Below are positions 1 to 12,595 of a stretch of DNA of 64,000 bases, piece after piece. The position numbers and the translations under genes are program-made. The stretch spans positions 1,236,001 through 1,300,000 of the forward strand of contig NC_058342.1 in assembly GCF_905475395.1 (NCBI RefSeq). Direction: 5' to 3'. This DNA comes from Chrysoperla carnea. Its lineage: Eukaryota > Arthropoda > Insecta > Neuroptera > Chrysopidae. The notes beneath the pieces were generated by a model. It was not told the origin of the DNA, searched no databases, and saw only the letters and a program-made list of their open reading frames with translations. Position 1 is the stretch's first letter, and each line of letters begins with the position of its first letter.

Positions 1-105
1 CAACTTCTGTCAACAAAACTCTAAATGAATTAAATGTCCGTAGAAGTCGTCATCTGGAACGCAAACGGCCTTGAGTCAAACTGACCGAACTTAGGACCTA
101 TATAC
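1..105 (+). pseudogene. Start of a Jockey-like LINE ORF2 (endonuclease N-terminus), split by Copia
   Basis: An ATG at 34-36 opens a short frame reading MSVEVVIWNANGLESN and then stops. The WNANGL pattern is the usual first motif of the apurinic-like endonuclease at the start of Jockey-type ORF2. Copia then interrupts the sequence, and downstream LINE remnants with the same orientation continue from 4702. The piece is non-functional. The assignment rests on one short motif plus the matching LINE on the other side of the Copia insertion. Confidence 0.65.
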
Positions 106-388
106 TGTTAGTTTTTATATTTAAGTTTCTTTTATTTACAACATCTAGTAAAATTAATTTATGTTTTGAATTTTGAATAATCAACCAATTGTTTGTTAAA
201 TAATTTTGTAATAGATGTCACTATAATCAGTTTAAGTAACAGATGTCACTCTTGTAAAAATAATTGTAATTTCCGTAACCGTCTAGCAGTTGAGTTGAAT
301 AAAAATTATCAAACGTCTAACATACATTTTGTTTTTCTAAAAAGATAGTAAGTCACGTTTTTATCCACAATACTCGTTACAACCTACA
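106..388 (+). repeat. Copia 5' LTR
   Basis: 283 bp, starts TGTTAG and ends CTACA. It is repeated at 4414-4696 with one visible substitution. It should hold the element's promoter and polyadenylation signals; several AATAAA-like stretches lie near 296-305. Confidence 0.95.
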
Positions 389-402
389 GGTTATGGTACC
401 AG
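389..402 (+). other. Primer-binding site
   Basis: The sequence GGTTATGGTACCAG directly follows the 5' LTR. It resembles an initiator-Met tRNA-derived priming site (TGGTAxCAG core), as used by Copia elements, which often prime from an internal tRNA half. This is an inference from position and similarity. Confidence 0.55.
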
Positions 403-520
403 ATTTACTATGACATTAATTAAGAAAAACAGTGGACGTATTATTTCTACGATATTTTTGGATTACTTTTCGTAAAATAAATAATTTTTATCTTAACCAA
501 TACATACATCATACGTTAAA

Positions 521-3500
521 ATGGCGGATACAGCTAAGTTGCAAATTGTAAAATTAAACGATGATAATTATCAAGTATGGAAATATAAAATGGAACTTCT
601 ATTAATAAAAGAAGATTTATGGTCAGTTATCGAGGAAACTGCACCTATAGACGCAACAGAATTAAGCACATGGAACATAAAAGATGGCAAAGCACGTGCA
701 CATATAGGTTTATCAATTGAGGACAATCAAATTATTCACGTTAAAAATAAAGTCACAGCCAAAGCACTGAAGGAGTATCATCAAAAATCAACTTTATCCA
801 ACAAAGTTCGACTTTTAAGACGGTTATGTCGAATGATATTACCTGAGGGAGGAAATATGACAACCCATTTAAATGCGATGGATGAGTGCATGGATGAATT
901 AAGCACATTAGGTGAGCCAATAGCGGACGCTTTAGCAGTAGCATTGTATTTGTCTAGTTTGTCTGAAAGTTATAGTGTTTTAATTACTGCCCTTGAATCA
1001 CGTGCTGAAGCAGATTTGACGAAAACTATGGTCAAAAATAAACTTTTACAAGAGTATAAAAGAAGACAAAATGATGAAAATACAAGTGAAAGTGGTGAAA
1101 AAGTTTATAAAGTTAATAAAATAAATAACACTTTTGACAGTTCTAAAATTTATTGTTTTTTCTGTAAGAAGAAGAATCATTTAAAATCAGATTGCCGCAA
1201 ATTTGCATCATGGAAAAAGAAGAAAGAAAATGAGAATCGTGTGCATAAAGTTAACGTAGTTCAGAAAAACGATAAGGACGAAAACGTTTGTAAAGATGGC
1301 TTAGTTTGTTTGATGTCTAACCAAAATAAAGTAAATTCATCTGAATGGTGTATTGATTCAGGTGCATCTTCACATATGTGTAATTATGAACCACTTTTTA
1401 CGCAATTAAATAAATCTGATATGAATTCAGTTAAACTAGCCGATGGTAGGAATCTACCAATAAAGGGTACTGGCATAGTTCAATTTAAAACTGGTAGTGG
1501 TGTTAAAATACAACTGAGCGAAGTCCAATTCGTACCGAAACTCAAATGTAATTTACTATCAGTCAGTAAATTAGCTAAAAAGGGGTGCAATATTATATTT
1601 AAAAATGAAAAATGTGAAATAAATAAAGATGGAAAAACATTAATGGTAGTGAATTCACGAAATGACATTTATAAAGCAAATCACCAATCCTTCAACGTTA
1701 TGAATCCACAAAAATCGAAATGTATACATGAATGGCATAAAATACTTGGACACCGAAATTTAGTTGATATAAAGAAAATGGCCGAACTGGCAGTTGACAT
1801 GGAAATTAAAGATTGTAGTCATAAAGATATTTGTGAAATTTGTCTACAATGTAAACAAACCAGAGATCCATTTCCACAAAAATCATTAACCAAATCAGCT
1901 GATAAATTGGATTTAATACACACAGATGTATGTGGACCCCTACAAGTTACTACACCTGGAGGTAATAGATATATACTTACTTTAATAGATGATTATTCTA
2001 GATATAACCATATATATTTGCTGAAACAAAAATCTGATGTAAAAGAAAAATTAGTTGAATTTGTAGAAATGATGAAAACGCAACACGGTAAAGTGCCCAA
2101 AATTATTCGATCCGACAGAGGTGGAGAATATTTGACAAATGAATTACGTAACTATTGTAAATCAAAAGGTATTAAAACAGAATTTACTGTACCCAAAACA
2201 CCACAACAAAATGGCGTAGCAGAACGGAAAAATAGAACACTAATAGAAATGACGCGTTGTATGCTAAATAGTTCAAATCTCCATAAACAATATTGGGGAG
2301 AGGCGGTGAATACAGCGAATCACATACTTAATCGTTTACCAAGCAAAAGTATAAAATCAACCCCATATCAACTCTGGTACAACAAAAAACCAAATTTAAA
2401 TTATTTTCGAACTTTTGGTACACCAGCATACGTTCATATTCCAAAAGATGAACGTAAAAAGTTGGACAATACAGCAGAAAAATTATATTTCGTTGGATAC
2501 GAATTTGGTACAAAAGGGTATCGTCTTCTAAACAGTTACACGAACAAAATTAAAATTAGTCGTGATGTAAAATTTATTGAAGCTGAAAAAGAAGAAATAC
2601 AACATGAAATTCAAAATGAAATACATGAAGAACCAAATCATGAAGTCGAAATATTAAATTCTGATTCAGTAGATGAACCAGTTCAACACCAAACAGATTT
2701 AAATGAAGAAAATATAACAATTGGTAATGATCCAGAAGGGGAACACAATGAAAATCAAAATACAAGATCTTCTACAAGACGAAACAAAGGTGTACCACCA
2801 AACCGTTTGATTATGGAAATAAATAAAGTTACGAACCAAAAGATTCCAGATCCAATAACATATGAAGAAGCTATAAATGGACCAAATTCAGTAAATTGGT
2901 TAAAAGCTATGTCGGAAGAAATAAATTCACTTCACGATTATGGAACTTGGAAAATCACAGATTTGCCTCCGAATCAAAGTGCTATTGGATGCAAATGGGT
3001 TTATAAAACAAAAACAGATCAAGATGGTAATGTAGTAAAGTTTAAAGCACGTTTAGTAGCTCAAGGTTTTTCACAAAAATATGGTCGAGACTATGACGAA
3101 GTTTTTGCACCAGTGGCAAATCCGACAACACTAAAAATTTTACTTACTGTAGCTGGAATGAAAAACATGGTAGTTCGACATTTCGACATACAAACTGCAT
3201 ACTTAAATGGTGATTTATCTCATGAAGTTTACATGAAGCAACCTAAAGGATTTGTAGTAGGTAACACTAATCAGGTATGTAAACTAATAAAAAAATTTAT
3301 ATGGTCTTAAACAAGGCGCAAATGAATGGAATAAGAAATTCGATTTAATTATGAAGAAAAATGGTTATGTACAAAGTAAAAACGATTTATGTTTGTATAT
3401 AAAGAAAATCTACAAACAATTCATTTATATTTCAAACCATGTAGATGACATAGTGGTAGCATCAACGGATGTAAAACTTATTGATGATTTTGAAACATTG

Positions 3501-4385
3501 ATGAATACTGAATTAATCATTAAAAATCTTGGAAATTTACAATATTATCTTGGAATACAATTCGAAAGGGATAAAGATAATATATTTTATATGAATCAAG
3601 AAAATTATATTTTAAACAAATTGTATGAATTTAATTTGGAGAATGCCAAGGATTCAACTACACCAATGAATATTGGTTATTTAACACAAAAAATTAATGA
3701 AGAACCATTCGCATCACAAGAAGTTTATCGAAGTGCAATTGGATCGTTGTTGTATTTATCAACAAATACAAGACCAGACATCGCTATTGCAACATCAATA
3801 TTAGCTAGGCGTGTAAGCGACCCAAAACAAAGCGACTGGAACGAAGTGAAAAGAGTTTTCAAATATTTGAAAGCTACAAAATCGTATAAATTAAAATTAG
3901 GTAATTATGATAATGATGAAAATTTTTATTGTTATGTAGATGCCGATTGGGCTGGAGACCCGATAGATAGAAAATCAAATACCGGATATTGTTTTGTTTT
4001 CAATGGTGCACTAATAAATTGGACGAGCCGTAAACAAACATCAATATCATTATCTTCGACTGAAGCTGAATTTATTGCTTTTGCTGAAGCACTACGTGAT
4101 CTTATCTGGATAGTTCGGATATTAAAGGATTTTGACCAGAAAATAAAAACTCCTATCAAAGTATTTGAAGATAACCCGGGGTGTATTAAATTGCTTAATG
4201 ATCGTGTCTGTCATCAACGAGTGAAGCACATCGACATAAAATACAAATTTGTACACCAACATATATCTCAAAAAGAAATTGTAGCAGTTTATTGTCATAC
4301 TGACAACATGGTTGCAGATATGTTAACCAAACCTTTAGATGGATCAAAACTTCAAAAGCATGCAAGAGCAATTGGCTTGTGTTAA
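521..4385 (+). pseudogene. Copia gag-pol polyprotein with one frameshift
   Basis: The first part (521-3310, 929 codons) contains a gag zinc knuckle near residues 211-225 (C-X2-C-X4-H-X4-C), an aspartic protease motif (CIDSGASSHMC, near 278), the integrase HHCC module, and the integrase catalytic D, D, E at roughly 466, 530 and 566. It ends with the N-part of reverse transcriptase (KARLVAQGF, FAPVANPTT, YLNGDL). The second part (from about 3300, first ATG 3351, to 4385) holds the RT catalytic motif and RNase H (YVDADWAGD, SSTEAEF, KHIDIKYKF). The junction near 3287-3300 lies in an A7T3 run, and removing one base restores the expected LYGLKQG motif. The usual YVDD box reads HVDD here, so RT activity is doubtful. 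All domains are in normal Copia order and the length is typical. Confidence 0.95.
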
Positions 4386-4404
4386 TTTAATTTCACTATA
4401 TGTT

Positions 4405-4413
4405 GAGAAGGGG
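4405..4413 (+). other. Polypurine tract
   Basis: GAGAAGGGG directly abuts the 3' LTR. This is the expected plus-strand priming site of an LTR element. Confidence 0.85.
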
Positions 4414-4696
4414 TGTTAGTTTTTATATTTAAGTTTCTTTTATTTACAACATCTAGTAAAATTAATTTATGTTTTGAATTTTGAATAATCAACCAATTGT
4501 TTGTTAAAAAATTTTGTAATAGATGTCACTATAATCAGTTTAAGTAACAGATGTCACTCTTGTAAAAATAATTGTAATTTCCGTAACCGTCTAGCAGTTG
4601 AGTTGAATAAAAATTATCAAACGTCTAACATACATTTTGTTTTTCTAAAAAGATAGTAAGTCACGTTTTTATCCACAATACTCGTTACAACCTACA
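4414..4696 (+). repeat. Copia 3' LTR
   Basis: 283-bp copy of 106-388, followed by the target duplication TATAC at 4697-4701. Confidence 0.95.
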
Positions 4697-4701
4697 TATA
4701 C

Positions 4702-6545
4702 AGCAACCTAGAAATTATAATTATAAACAAAACGAAACTGACTGACAAACACAAAATAAAAATTCCAAATTACCAAATTGTGCGTAAGGACCGGACTGAT
4801 TGCGGGGGCTAGTAGCTATAATTATAAAAAATAACATTGCCAATAAATCAATTTATTTGACAACCGCCTCGCGATAGAGAAAATTTGCATAAAACTCTGT
4901 AACAACACTCACATAATTTCCGCGTACAATAGACCGTCCAATAAATTCACCCACCTTGACCTTGAAATTTTAACATCAGTTGGAGAGAAAGTACTCGTTA
5001 TCAGAGAAATCAAGGCCACGCACTCGACATGGAACAACATCAGAAACAATACGAACGGCATTACCCTACAAACCTTCACTAAAAACAACAATCCTTCACA
5101 CACTCTCCTGAAAACAACACGACACCAACATGCATAGACTTAATACCAAACAAACACATCAAAAACAGTCTAGCCCTAAAATCAGTTCACAACCTTGTAC
5201 ACTTCACACTCACATACACCCCAAAAGAACTGACTGGGAAAAGTTCAAAAGAGACCTTAATGACACTATCAAAATATATAAAAACCTATACAATCCTGAC
5301 GAAATAAACGAAGAGGTTAACACAAAATTCATCTCCTCCTCATTACCCAAAGTGGCAATCCAAACTAGAAAAACTATCCCCAAACGATAACTCCATCTGG
5401 AAAATGACCCAAATCCCTAAAAAACCCAAAAAACCTGCCCCAATTCTGTTCCTTAACAATGACACATACTTCACGGACAACGACAAAGGACCATCATAGG
5501 GGACATCCTAAACAGATACTCCTAACCATTTCCAAAGAAATCATAAACATCATTAAAACACTACCCAATAAGAAATCCCCAGGAGCTGATGGAATAGACT
5601 ATAGAATCATAACAAAATACACACAGAAAACAATAGTACAACGAATTTATATCATAAACGCTATTCTAACAACGGGTTATTTCCCAGGTCAGTGGAAAAA
5701 AGCAATCAGCATACCTATACCGAAGCCAAATAAAGACCCAACCAACCCAAACAACTATCGACCAATAAGCCTCCCGAGTACTCTATCAAAACTGCTTGTC
5801 CACTCTTTCGAAAACCATAATGAATTAATTATTGATGAACAATTTGGATTCATAGCGGGACATATTGAAAAGGCATTAGACACCATCTGGTAGGATTGAC
5901 TCTTGTACAAATTAATCAACTACAAATTTCCTGACCAGCTTATACAACTAATAACCATCTAACCTTAAAAACAGGAAGTTTGTAGTTAAACTAAACAACT
6001 TTCCCTGTGAAGTCAAATGTTCTAGAGCAGGAGTACCCCAAGAAAGCATCCTTGGGCTTGCGCTATTTAATTACTTCATAAATGACTTCCCTAAATTTCC
6101 AAAAACATAGCTAGCCATCTATGCAGACGACACAGCCGTCCAAACGCACTCGTTCAATGCATAGATGACTGATAATCAGACCCAAATTCACCTAAACCTA
6201 GTCCTAAAATTCCTTTATGAATGGAAAATAAAACTAAACGAAAACAAAACTAAGCGTATCATCTTCACAAAAAAAATTAAAGACACCAGGGTTACTTCAC
6301 CATTTCAAATAAAAACCCTAGCTAAGTACAGTGTAAAATACTTGAGAGTAACCCTGGATAAAAACTAAAACTCAAAAATCACATTAAAAAATATCTTTGA
6401 AAAAGTAAACAATTCCATTCGAACTCTATATCCACTCTTAAATGAAAAAAGCCCCATTTCAATCCAAAATAAAAACCTTTTGTACACGGTAATTATTAGA
6501 CCAATAATTAGTTACACCGCACCTGTGTGGACACAAAAAAATCGA
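4702..6545 (+). mobile_element. Jockey-like LINE ORF2 remnant (continues from 1-105)
   Basis: This is a broken non-LTR retrotransposon ORF2. Open stretches lie at 5130-5390 (connector before RT), 5459-5893 (RT: KKSPGADGID, NNYRPISLPS, DEQFGFIAGH) and 6165-6368. The RT catalytic box appears as AIYADDTAV near 6116-6142, and a late motif, PIISYTAPVWTQ, lies near 6500-6535. Stops and frame changes separate the blocks, so no protein can be made. The block ends abruptly near 6545, where histone-flank sequence begins; there is no poly-A tail, so the 3' end is missing. Copia inserted into this copy at the TATAC site. Confidence 0.85.
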
Positions 6546-6559
6546 ACACAACTTACAAT

Positions 6560-6968
6560 TTATAATATATTATTTATTGTGTTAGCTATACCAAATTCTT
6601 TATTATCTTTTATAAGGTGAAATGTTTTCTTAGTTATAAATTATATAATCTCTTCTCAATACGTGTTTCTCTAAACTCGTGCATATAAAAAATATATCAA
6701 TATATGGTTTAATAATAAACTTTATCCAAAATTCAATGGGTTAATGTATAGTATAATATATAATATACAAATTATAATTTTTTATTGCAGAGATAATACA
6801 AAAAAGTATAAGGTAAATATAAATATTCTTTAATAAATTTACTTAATATGTACAACATCCATAGTGTTCAATGTATGTAACAGCATCCCGAATAATATTT
6901 TCTAGGAAGACTTCAAGTACACCACGAGTATCTTCATAAATTAAATCAGAGATACGTTTTACTCCACC
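6560..6968 (-). repeat. Inverted duplicate of the H4 3' end and its downstream flank
   Basis: This stretch is the reverse complement, with scattered changes, of about 8935-9345. It includes 6843-6968, which encodes the last 41 residues of the divergent local H4 ([17 protein letters not shown], ending YGCCTY). The two copies face each other across about 1.9 kb holding the 5S relic and the H3/H4 pair. The N-terminal part of H4 is absent here, so it is a dead fragment. Confidence 0.85.
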
Positions 6969-7234
6969 TATACAAAGACTACAAGACAGATACTTACGAC
7001 TGGTAATGAGCAAAGGCAGATAGACCCGCATAAATACTTTACACGAACTGACTGATATACATGCTGATATACCCACAACTAAAAACTATATCACACACAA
7101 AGGAAAAGGCTTGTTTGCAGAAATTTACATAAGAGCAAAGTAACAAAACATCTCACAGACAAGTTTGTTTTCAATACAACATAAGAAACATAGCTATACT
7201 ACGAGAGTATAAAATATGATATATACAAACAGTC

Positions 7235-7305
7235 GCTCAGTAGCTCAGTGGCAGCGTGATGGACTTCGGTATTGAAAACTAGTGTTTAGGTTCAGCCCAT
7301 GCATC
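7235..7305 (+). other. tRNA-like sequence, possible SINE head
   Basis: An A-box-like TAGCTCAGTGGC (7241-7252) and a B-box-like GGTTCAGCCC (7289-7298) are spaced as in a tRNA gene. The stems pair poorly, so this looks like a decayed tRNA or the pol III head of a SINE. Its identity is unresolved. Confidence 0.45.
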
Positions 7306-7749
7306 CTATAATTTTATTTTTCCATTTTGCTTTACTTTCATATATTTTTATTAGTCAATAACCTTATAAAAATATTAACTTAAATAGTATTAAAGTATTT
7401 ACATAAAAATCACATGGCAAAAATTCAAAACTAAAATTAAATTAATATCATGTATTTTCTATTCTAAATTAAAGTATTGTAAGAAAAAAAAAATATCACA
7501 CCACCCGTCAAAATGTTAAACAGGTTTTTTCCCTCTACCTTTTCCTGAAAATTCCAACCAAACCATACTCCTATAATAACCAAAAACTAGCAATAAAACT
7601 TAAAACATACATTTTCTAAAATTGTAAAATAAAACTAATCCAAGCTGAGGTTGAAAGCCAGCAGGCTAATGACCTTCTATTAGTATCATACAATATGTTA
7701 TCTTTTACATTTTGTAATACATTTTGTAAATGTTATGTATTGTTTATGT
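7306..7749. other. Intergenic, nothing recognised
   Basis: AT-rich sequence between the tRNA-like piece and the 5S relic. I see no coding region or repeat structure. Confidence 0.6.
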
Positions 7750-7751
7750 AA

Positions 7752-7833
7752 TATCGCCGAAATTAAGCAATATTGGGCACAGTCAGTACTTGAATGGGTG
7801 ACCGCTTGAGAACACTGTGTGCGGTTGTCTTTT
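7752..7833 (+). pseudogene. 5S rRNA pseudogene (3' two-thirds)
   Basis: The stretch reads like insect 5S rRNA from its middle onward: CCGAAATTAAGCAA, then AGTACTTGAATGGGTGACCG, CTTGAGAACAC and a T-rich end. The 5' third is missing and several positions deviate (e.g. ATTGGGCACAG). The internal control region is partly kept. It lies inside the histone cluster, in line with the known linkage of 5S and histone genes in some arthropods. Confidence 0.85.
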
Positions 7834-8076
7834 TACTAAAAATATAATTTAATTTTTTTTAACACTCATTGTATATGTTGTTCATTATGGTAATTTATTT
7901 CATTTATCATGGTAACTTTAAAATTTTATGAAATAAAGTTAGTTTTTGGAATAGCAATCGCTTATATTTATATCAGAAATTTAAAAACGTTTTATTTTAT
8001 TTGAATAAATGTTTTAAGAATAATATTTATTTTCCGAAAATATTTCTTTTTTTCTTTAGGTTGTCATTTAAAATCC

Positions 8077-8801
<725 letters not shown>

Positions 8802-9050
8802 ATGACAGGTAGAGGAAAAAAGGGAAAGGGTCTTGGAAAAGGGGGTTCAAAGCATCATAGAAAAGTTTTGCGAGATAATATCCAAGGTATAATAAGACCT
8901 GCAATTCGTCGTCTAGCATGACGAGGTGGAGTAAAACGTATCTCTGATTTAATTTATGAAGATACTCGAGGTGTACTTGAAGTCTTCCTTGAAAATATTA
9001 TTCGGGATGCTGTTACATACACTGAACACTATGGATGTTGTATATATTAA
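8802..9050 (+). pseudogene. Histone H4 pseudogene
   Basis: 83 codons including the stop; H4 is normally 103 residues. It begins [15 protein letters not shown], and codon 40 is TGA (8919-8921) where arginine is expected (CGA to TGA). It continues [17 protein letters not shown] and ends TEHYGCCIY, so the C-terminal ~20 residues, including the H4 C-terminal beta strand, are lost. Part of it is duplicated in inverted orientation at 6843-6968. It is not functional. Confidence 0.95.
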
Positions 9051-9787
9051 GTAAATTTATTAAAGAATATTTATTTTGTTCATAATATTTAGCTTATACT
9101 TTTTTGTATTATCTCTGCAATAAAAAATTATAATTTGTATATTATATATTATACTATACATTAACCCATTGAATTTTGGATAAATTTTATTATTAAACCA
9201 TATATTGATATATTTTTTATATGTACGAGTTTAGAGAAACACGTATTGATAAGAGATTATATAATTTATAACTAAGAAAACATTTCACCTTATAAAAGAT
9301 AATAAATAATTTGGTATAGCTTAACACTTTCAATAAATAATATATTATAAATTTATATTTTTCATTTATTTTTTTTAAATATTAAACATGTTTTTCTAAT
9401 AAATATAAGCGTACATAAACATGTAGTAACGTAAAAAGAAAAAAAAAAGGTAATGAAATGCATTTGTGTCATATTGATTTACGATATATATTCCAAATTT
9501 TTATTATCCCTAAAATCCAGAGTACCTAAATAAAAATTTATTTAAAATTAATAATATTTATATACTAATAAAAAGATATTCAAGTACAAAAAAATATATA
9601 ATATTTTATATTAAATATTATATTATTCGTTTATGTATTTATTGACTTTTTTCAATTTTTTAATTTTTTGTCTATATAAAAATAATTAACTCTTATTTCA
9701 AAAATTTGATGGCGCTCTTAAAAAGAGTGCCGTTTTTATAAGTTGATGTATGTTTATGTTATCAACTAAATAATATTTTCGATTTAT
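9051..9787. other. Histone cluster spacer, AT-rich
   Basis: The first 295 bases are the direct partner of the inverted duplicate at 6560-6842. The rest is AT-rich with no gene that I can see. Confidence 0.6.
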
Positions 9788-10107
9788 TTATTTTGAACTT
9801 GTATATTTTGTTACAGCTTTAGTACCTTCACTACAGCGTGCTTTGCCAATTCACCCGGTAATAATATTCGAACTGTGGTTTGAATTTCCCGATTTGTGAT
9901 TGTTGAACGTTTGTTATATTGAGCTAAACGTGATACTTAAGCAGCAATACGTTCAAAAATATCATTAACAAAACTGTTCATGATACTCATAGCTTTACTA
10001 GAGGTACCAGTATCAGGATGCACTTGTTTTAATACTTTGTTAATGTAAATTGCATATGATTCTTTGCGCTTCCTCTTATTTTGGCTGCTTTTCGTTTTTG
10101 ATGGCAT
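9788..10107 (-). pseudogene. Histone H2B pseudogene
   Basis: It starts [20 protein letters not shown] and keeps the core helices ([20 protein letters not shown], then [12 protein letters not shown]). A TAA stands where Glu is normally found before ASRLA. A second change, a one-base shift near 9830, puts the end ([17 protein letters not shown]) out of frame. The N-terminal tail is shorter than in normal H2B. It is divergent from the H2A at 10360. Confidence 0.93.
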
Positions 10108-10359
10108 TGTTACGAACACTTTATACACACAGATAGTTACAGAACACCAGTCAGTACATATATGAGCTGTATGAGCGAATCCTACTCTCTAAAAATAATA
10201 CTAAAAGGTGATTGGTTGATTTTTAAAGTTTTATATTTTATAAATATTATAAATTAAAATACCCAATTCACATTTTAAACATTTATGTTACAATCGCTAT
10301 AACGTGTAATCTGTGTAATTATATTTAAAAAAATTAATAATTTAATAAATTTATTCGCT
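10108..10359. promoter_or_regulatory. Divergent H2B/H2A intergenic promoter region
   Basis: 252-bp AT-rich spacer between the divergent H2B and H2A relics. TATA-like runs are present but degenerate. The role is inferred from the standard paired arrangement. Confidence 0.4.
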
Positions 10360-10680
10360 ATGTCTGGACGAGGTAAAGGTAGTAAAGTTAAGGGTAAGTC
10401 AAGATCAAGCCGAGCAGGAACACAATTTCCTGTTGGAAGAATTCACAGATTTTTACGAAAAGGAAATTATGCTGAACGAGTAAGTGCTGGTGTCCCAGTA
10501 TATTTGGCTGCTGTTATGGAATATTTGGTTGCAGAAGTTCTCAAGTTAGCTGGTAATGCTGCTCCTGATATCACAAAACTCATCATTCAATCGTCAATCA
10601 TTCCACCCCATTTACAATTGGCAATTCGTAATAACAAAGAATTAAATAAATTTATCTGGCGTAACAAACAATCTTTTTAA
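10360..10680 (+). pseudogene. Truncated divergent histone H2A
   Basis: 106 codons against about 124 for normal H2A. The tail and fold are recognisable ([55 protein letters not shown]). Acidic-patch positions are lost: the usual DEE before LNK reads NKE, and the Glu in AEVLELAGN is Lys. A frameshift after LNK turns the docking domain into a short unrelated end. The sequence is open over its full length, so a truncated product is conceivable. With four dead neighbours, a pseudogene is more likely. Confidence 0.85.
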
Positions 10681-11870
10681 ATATATAAATTATTGTTTTT
10701 TTTTTATATGTTGCTATGGAAATAATTCATCATATTATGATGACATTAAGACAAAATATTATAAGCATATACACGACATATTTTTCAAATGAAAAATTAA
10801 ATTAAGATTTACCTTGATTGAACAATAAAAAAATAAATCTTTTAAAAATTGAATTATTAAAAATTAAATATTTAAAAAAATATTATTTACTATCAAGTTC
10901 ATTCAATTAAATTTCAATTCATTTGTTTTATGATAAAAAAACATATAAACTTTCCATTGCAAATGTTATTTTTTACTAGATACCAAGTGAACTTCGTTTC
11001 ACAAACAATATATGCATTCGTTACTTAAATAATCAGTATCCGTTAATATTATATCAATACGTTACTCTTTTTTTTTATACATATTAATTAAATTTGTAAG
11101 ATTTTATGTCAATTATAGTTCAACTTTATAAATAATATTGTATATTTTCTAAATACAAAAGTTAAGCAACAAAAAAAAAAAGTGAATAACAAGATAAAGT
11201 ATATTAACGTTTTAATACTCGGTACTAGATAGCGCACCCGTTACCAATTATTCGATAGCCTTCGGTAGCCTAACACAGGATGAACCAAAAATATATATAA
11301 ATTTATTTTATTTATTTATTTTATTTTTATAACAAATCTCCTTAACGAAGCTTACAATGATATCTCATATCGTCCTTAACAAAGTTATTATTTTTATTCA
11401 AATTACATAACATAAAATTAAAAAAAATTTTAATAATTATATTCATTAGTTTTTATTTAAATTAATATTATATTACTCTCAACAAATACTATAATCATTT
11501 CTTTTGTCATAAATTTTTTTTATATTTAGAATAAATATAATATTTAAATACTTATATCAGAATAAAATTCCCTTATATAATTAATGAAAAATTAATTTAA
11601 TAGTAAATTATTGATAATAATGCATAAATAAAAGTATTTTTTAATTAAATATATTTTGTCAATGTTCGATTATCACATTTCATAATATTACGTTGTCATT
11701 ATTGACAAAAAAAGTTTTTCCAAAAATGAAATCTTATACTTAGCTGTAGGATTTTTAGTATAAATTTTTATTTTTTATCTTATATGGATTTATTATAAAT
11801 TATTAGTATATAAATAATTAAAACATTTATTAAAACGTGGTATAAATATATAAATTATAAATATATAAAT
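10681..11870. other. AT-rich intergenic, nothing recognised
   Basis: Over 75% AT with scattered homopolymers. No gene, TIR or LTR is recognised. Confidence 0.6.
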
Positions 11871-11878
11871 ATATAAAT

Positions 11879-11951
<73 letters not shown>

Positions 11952-11970
11952 TATATATATATATATATAT

Positions 11971-12029
<59 letters not shown>

Positions 12030-12095
12030 TATATATATATATATAATTTATATATATATATATATATATATAATTTATATATATATATATATATA
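11871..12095. repeat. (AT)n microsatellite
   Basis: About 220 bp of TA repeats broken by AAATTA units. It borders the end of the errantivirus-like LTR; errantiviruses are known to prefer TATA-rich targets. Confidence 0.95.
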
Positions 12096-12560
12096 AATTA
12101 TATTTTAGATTTCGAATGTATTAAAAAAAATACTTTTTTTAATTTAACAACAATACAATGTTAAACTTATTTTAATTTAAATACAATAACAATTATTATA
12201 CACCTTATAATTCTATCGCTAGTTCGCTACAATCAAGCGTGCAAGAAGCCGAACTTGTGTAATGAAAAAGACAATCGTTATCAATTTAACGATGGCTTAT
12301 ATACTAAATTTTGGTTTGTTTTTAGAAAGTATCGCTAGATTGGAATGCAGTTTGATAAGGATGTTTTAGAAAGCTGTTTATAAATGATGTATGTGAAATA
12401 CGTCATTAGATTGGAATGCAATTGAATAAGGATGTTTTTAGAAAGCTATTTATAAATGTTGTATATAAAATACGTCATTGCATATTTGTTAATAACGTCC
12501 TTGACATATTTTATATAAGTATACTTATTAATAGTTTAAGTGAATTTAGGATATATAACT
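12096..12560 (-). repeat. 3' LTR of the errantivirus-like element
   Basis: Read on the minus strand it begins AGTTATATATCC directly after a purine tract and ends TAATT against the (AT)n run. This matches the AGTTA...YAAYT ends of errantivirus LTRs. About 465 bp. Two related 70-80 bp blocks inside it (near 12330 and 12405) share AGATTGGAATGCA. The matching 5' LTR is not present in the window. Confidence 0.75.
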
Positions 12561-12571
12561 CCTCCCTCCTT
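12561..12571 (-). other. Polypurine tract of the errantivirus-like element
   Basis: Minus-strand AAGGAGGGAGG lies just downstream of the env stop and directly abuts the LTR. Confidence 0.8.
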
Positions 12572-12595
12572 AAGATGGAGCTTTAAACAGAAAAG

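Larger units (their letters stand above)
106..4696 (+). mobile_element. Ty1/Copia LTR retrotransposon, near-intact
   Basis: A complete 4591-bp element is seen: two 283-bp LTRs beginning TGTTAG and ending TACA, a tRNA-Met-like primer site after the 5' LTR, one gag-pol reading frame, and a purine tract (GAGAAGGGG) before the 3' LTR. A 5-bp target duplication, TATAC, lies at 101-105 and 4697-4701. I saw one base difference between the LTRs (T near 204, A near 4508), so the insertion is recent. The polyprotein carries a one-base frameshift. The element sits inside an older Jockey-like LINE. Confidence 0.97.

Noticed and set aside
8919-8921. Possible stop-codon reassignment (TGA in H4, TAA in H2B and ATPase)
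   Set aside because: TGA and TAA replace different amino acids, frameshifts accompany them, and many intact frames end with the same codons. Ordinary pseudogene decay explains them.
10360-10680. H2A as a functional short variant
   Set aside because: The docking domain ends by a frameshift and the acidic patch is lost, beside four dead histone relics. Not fully excluded.
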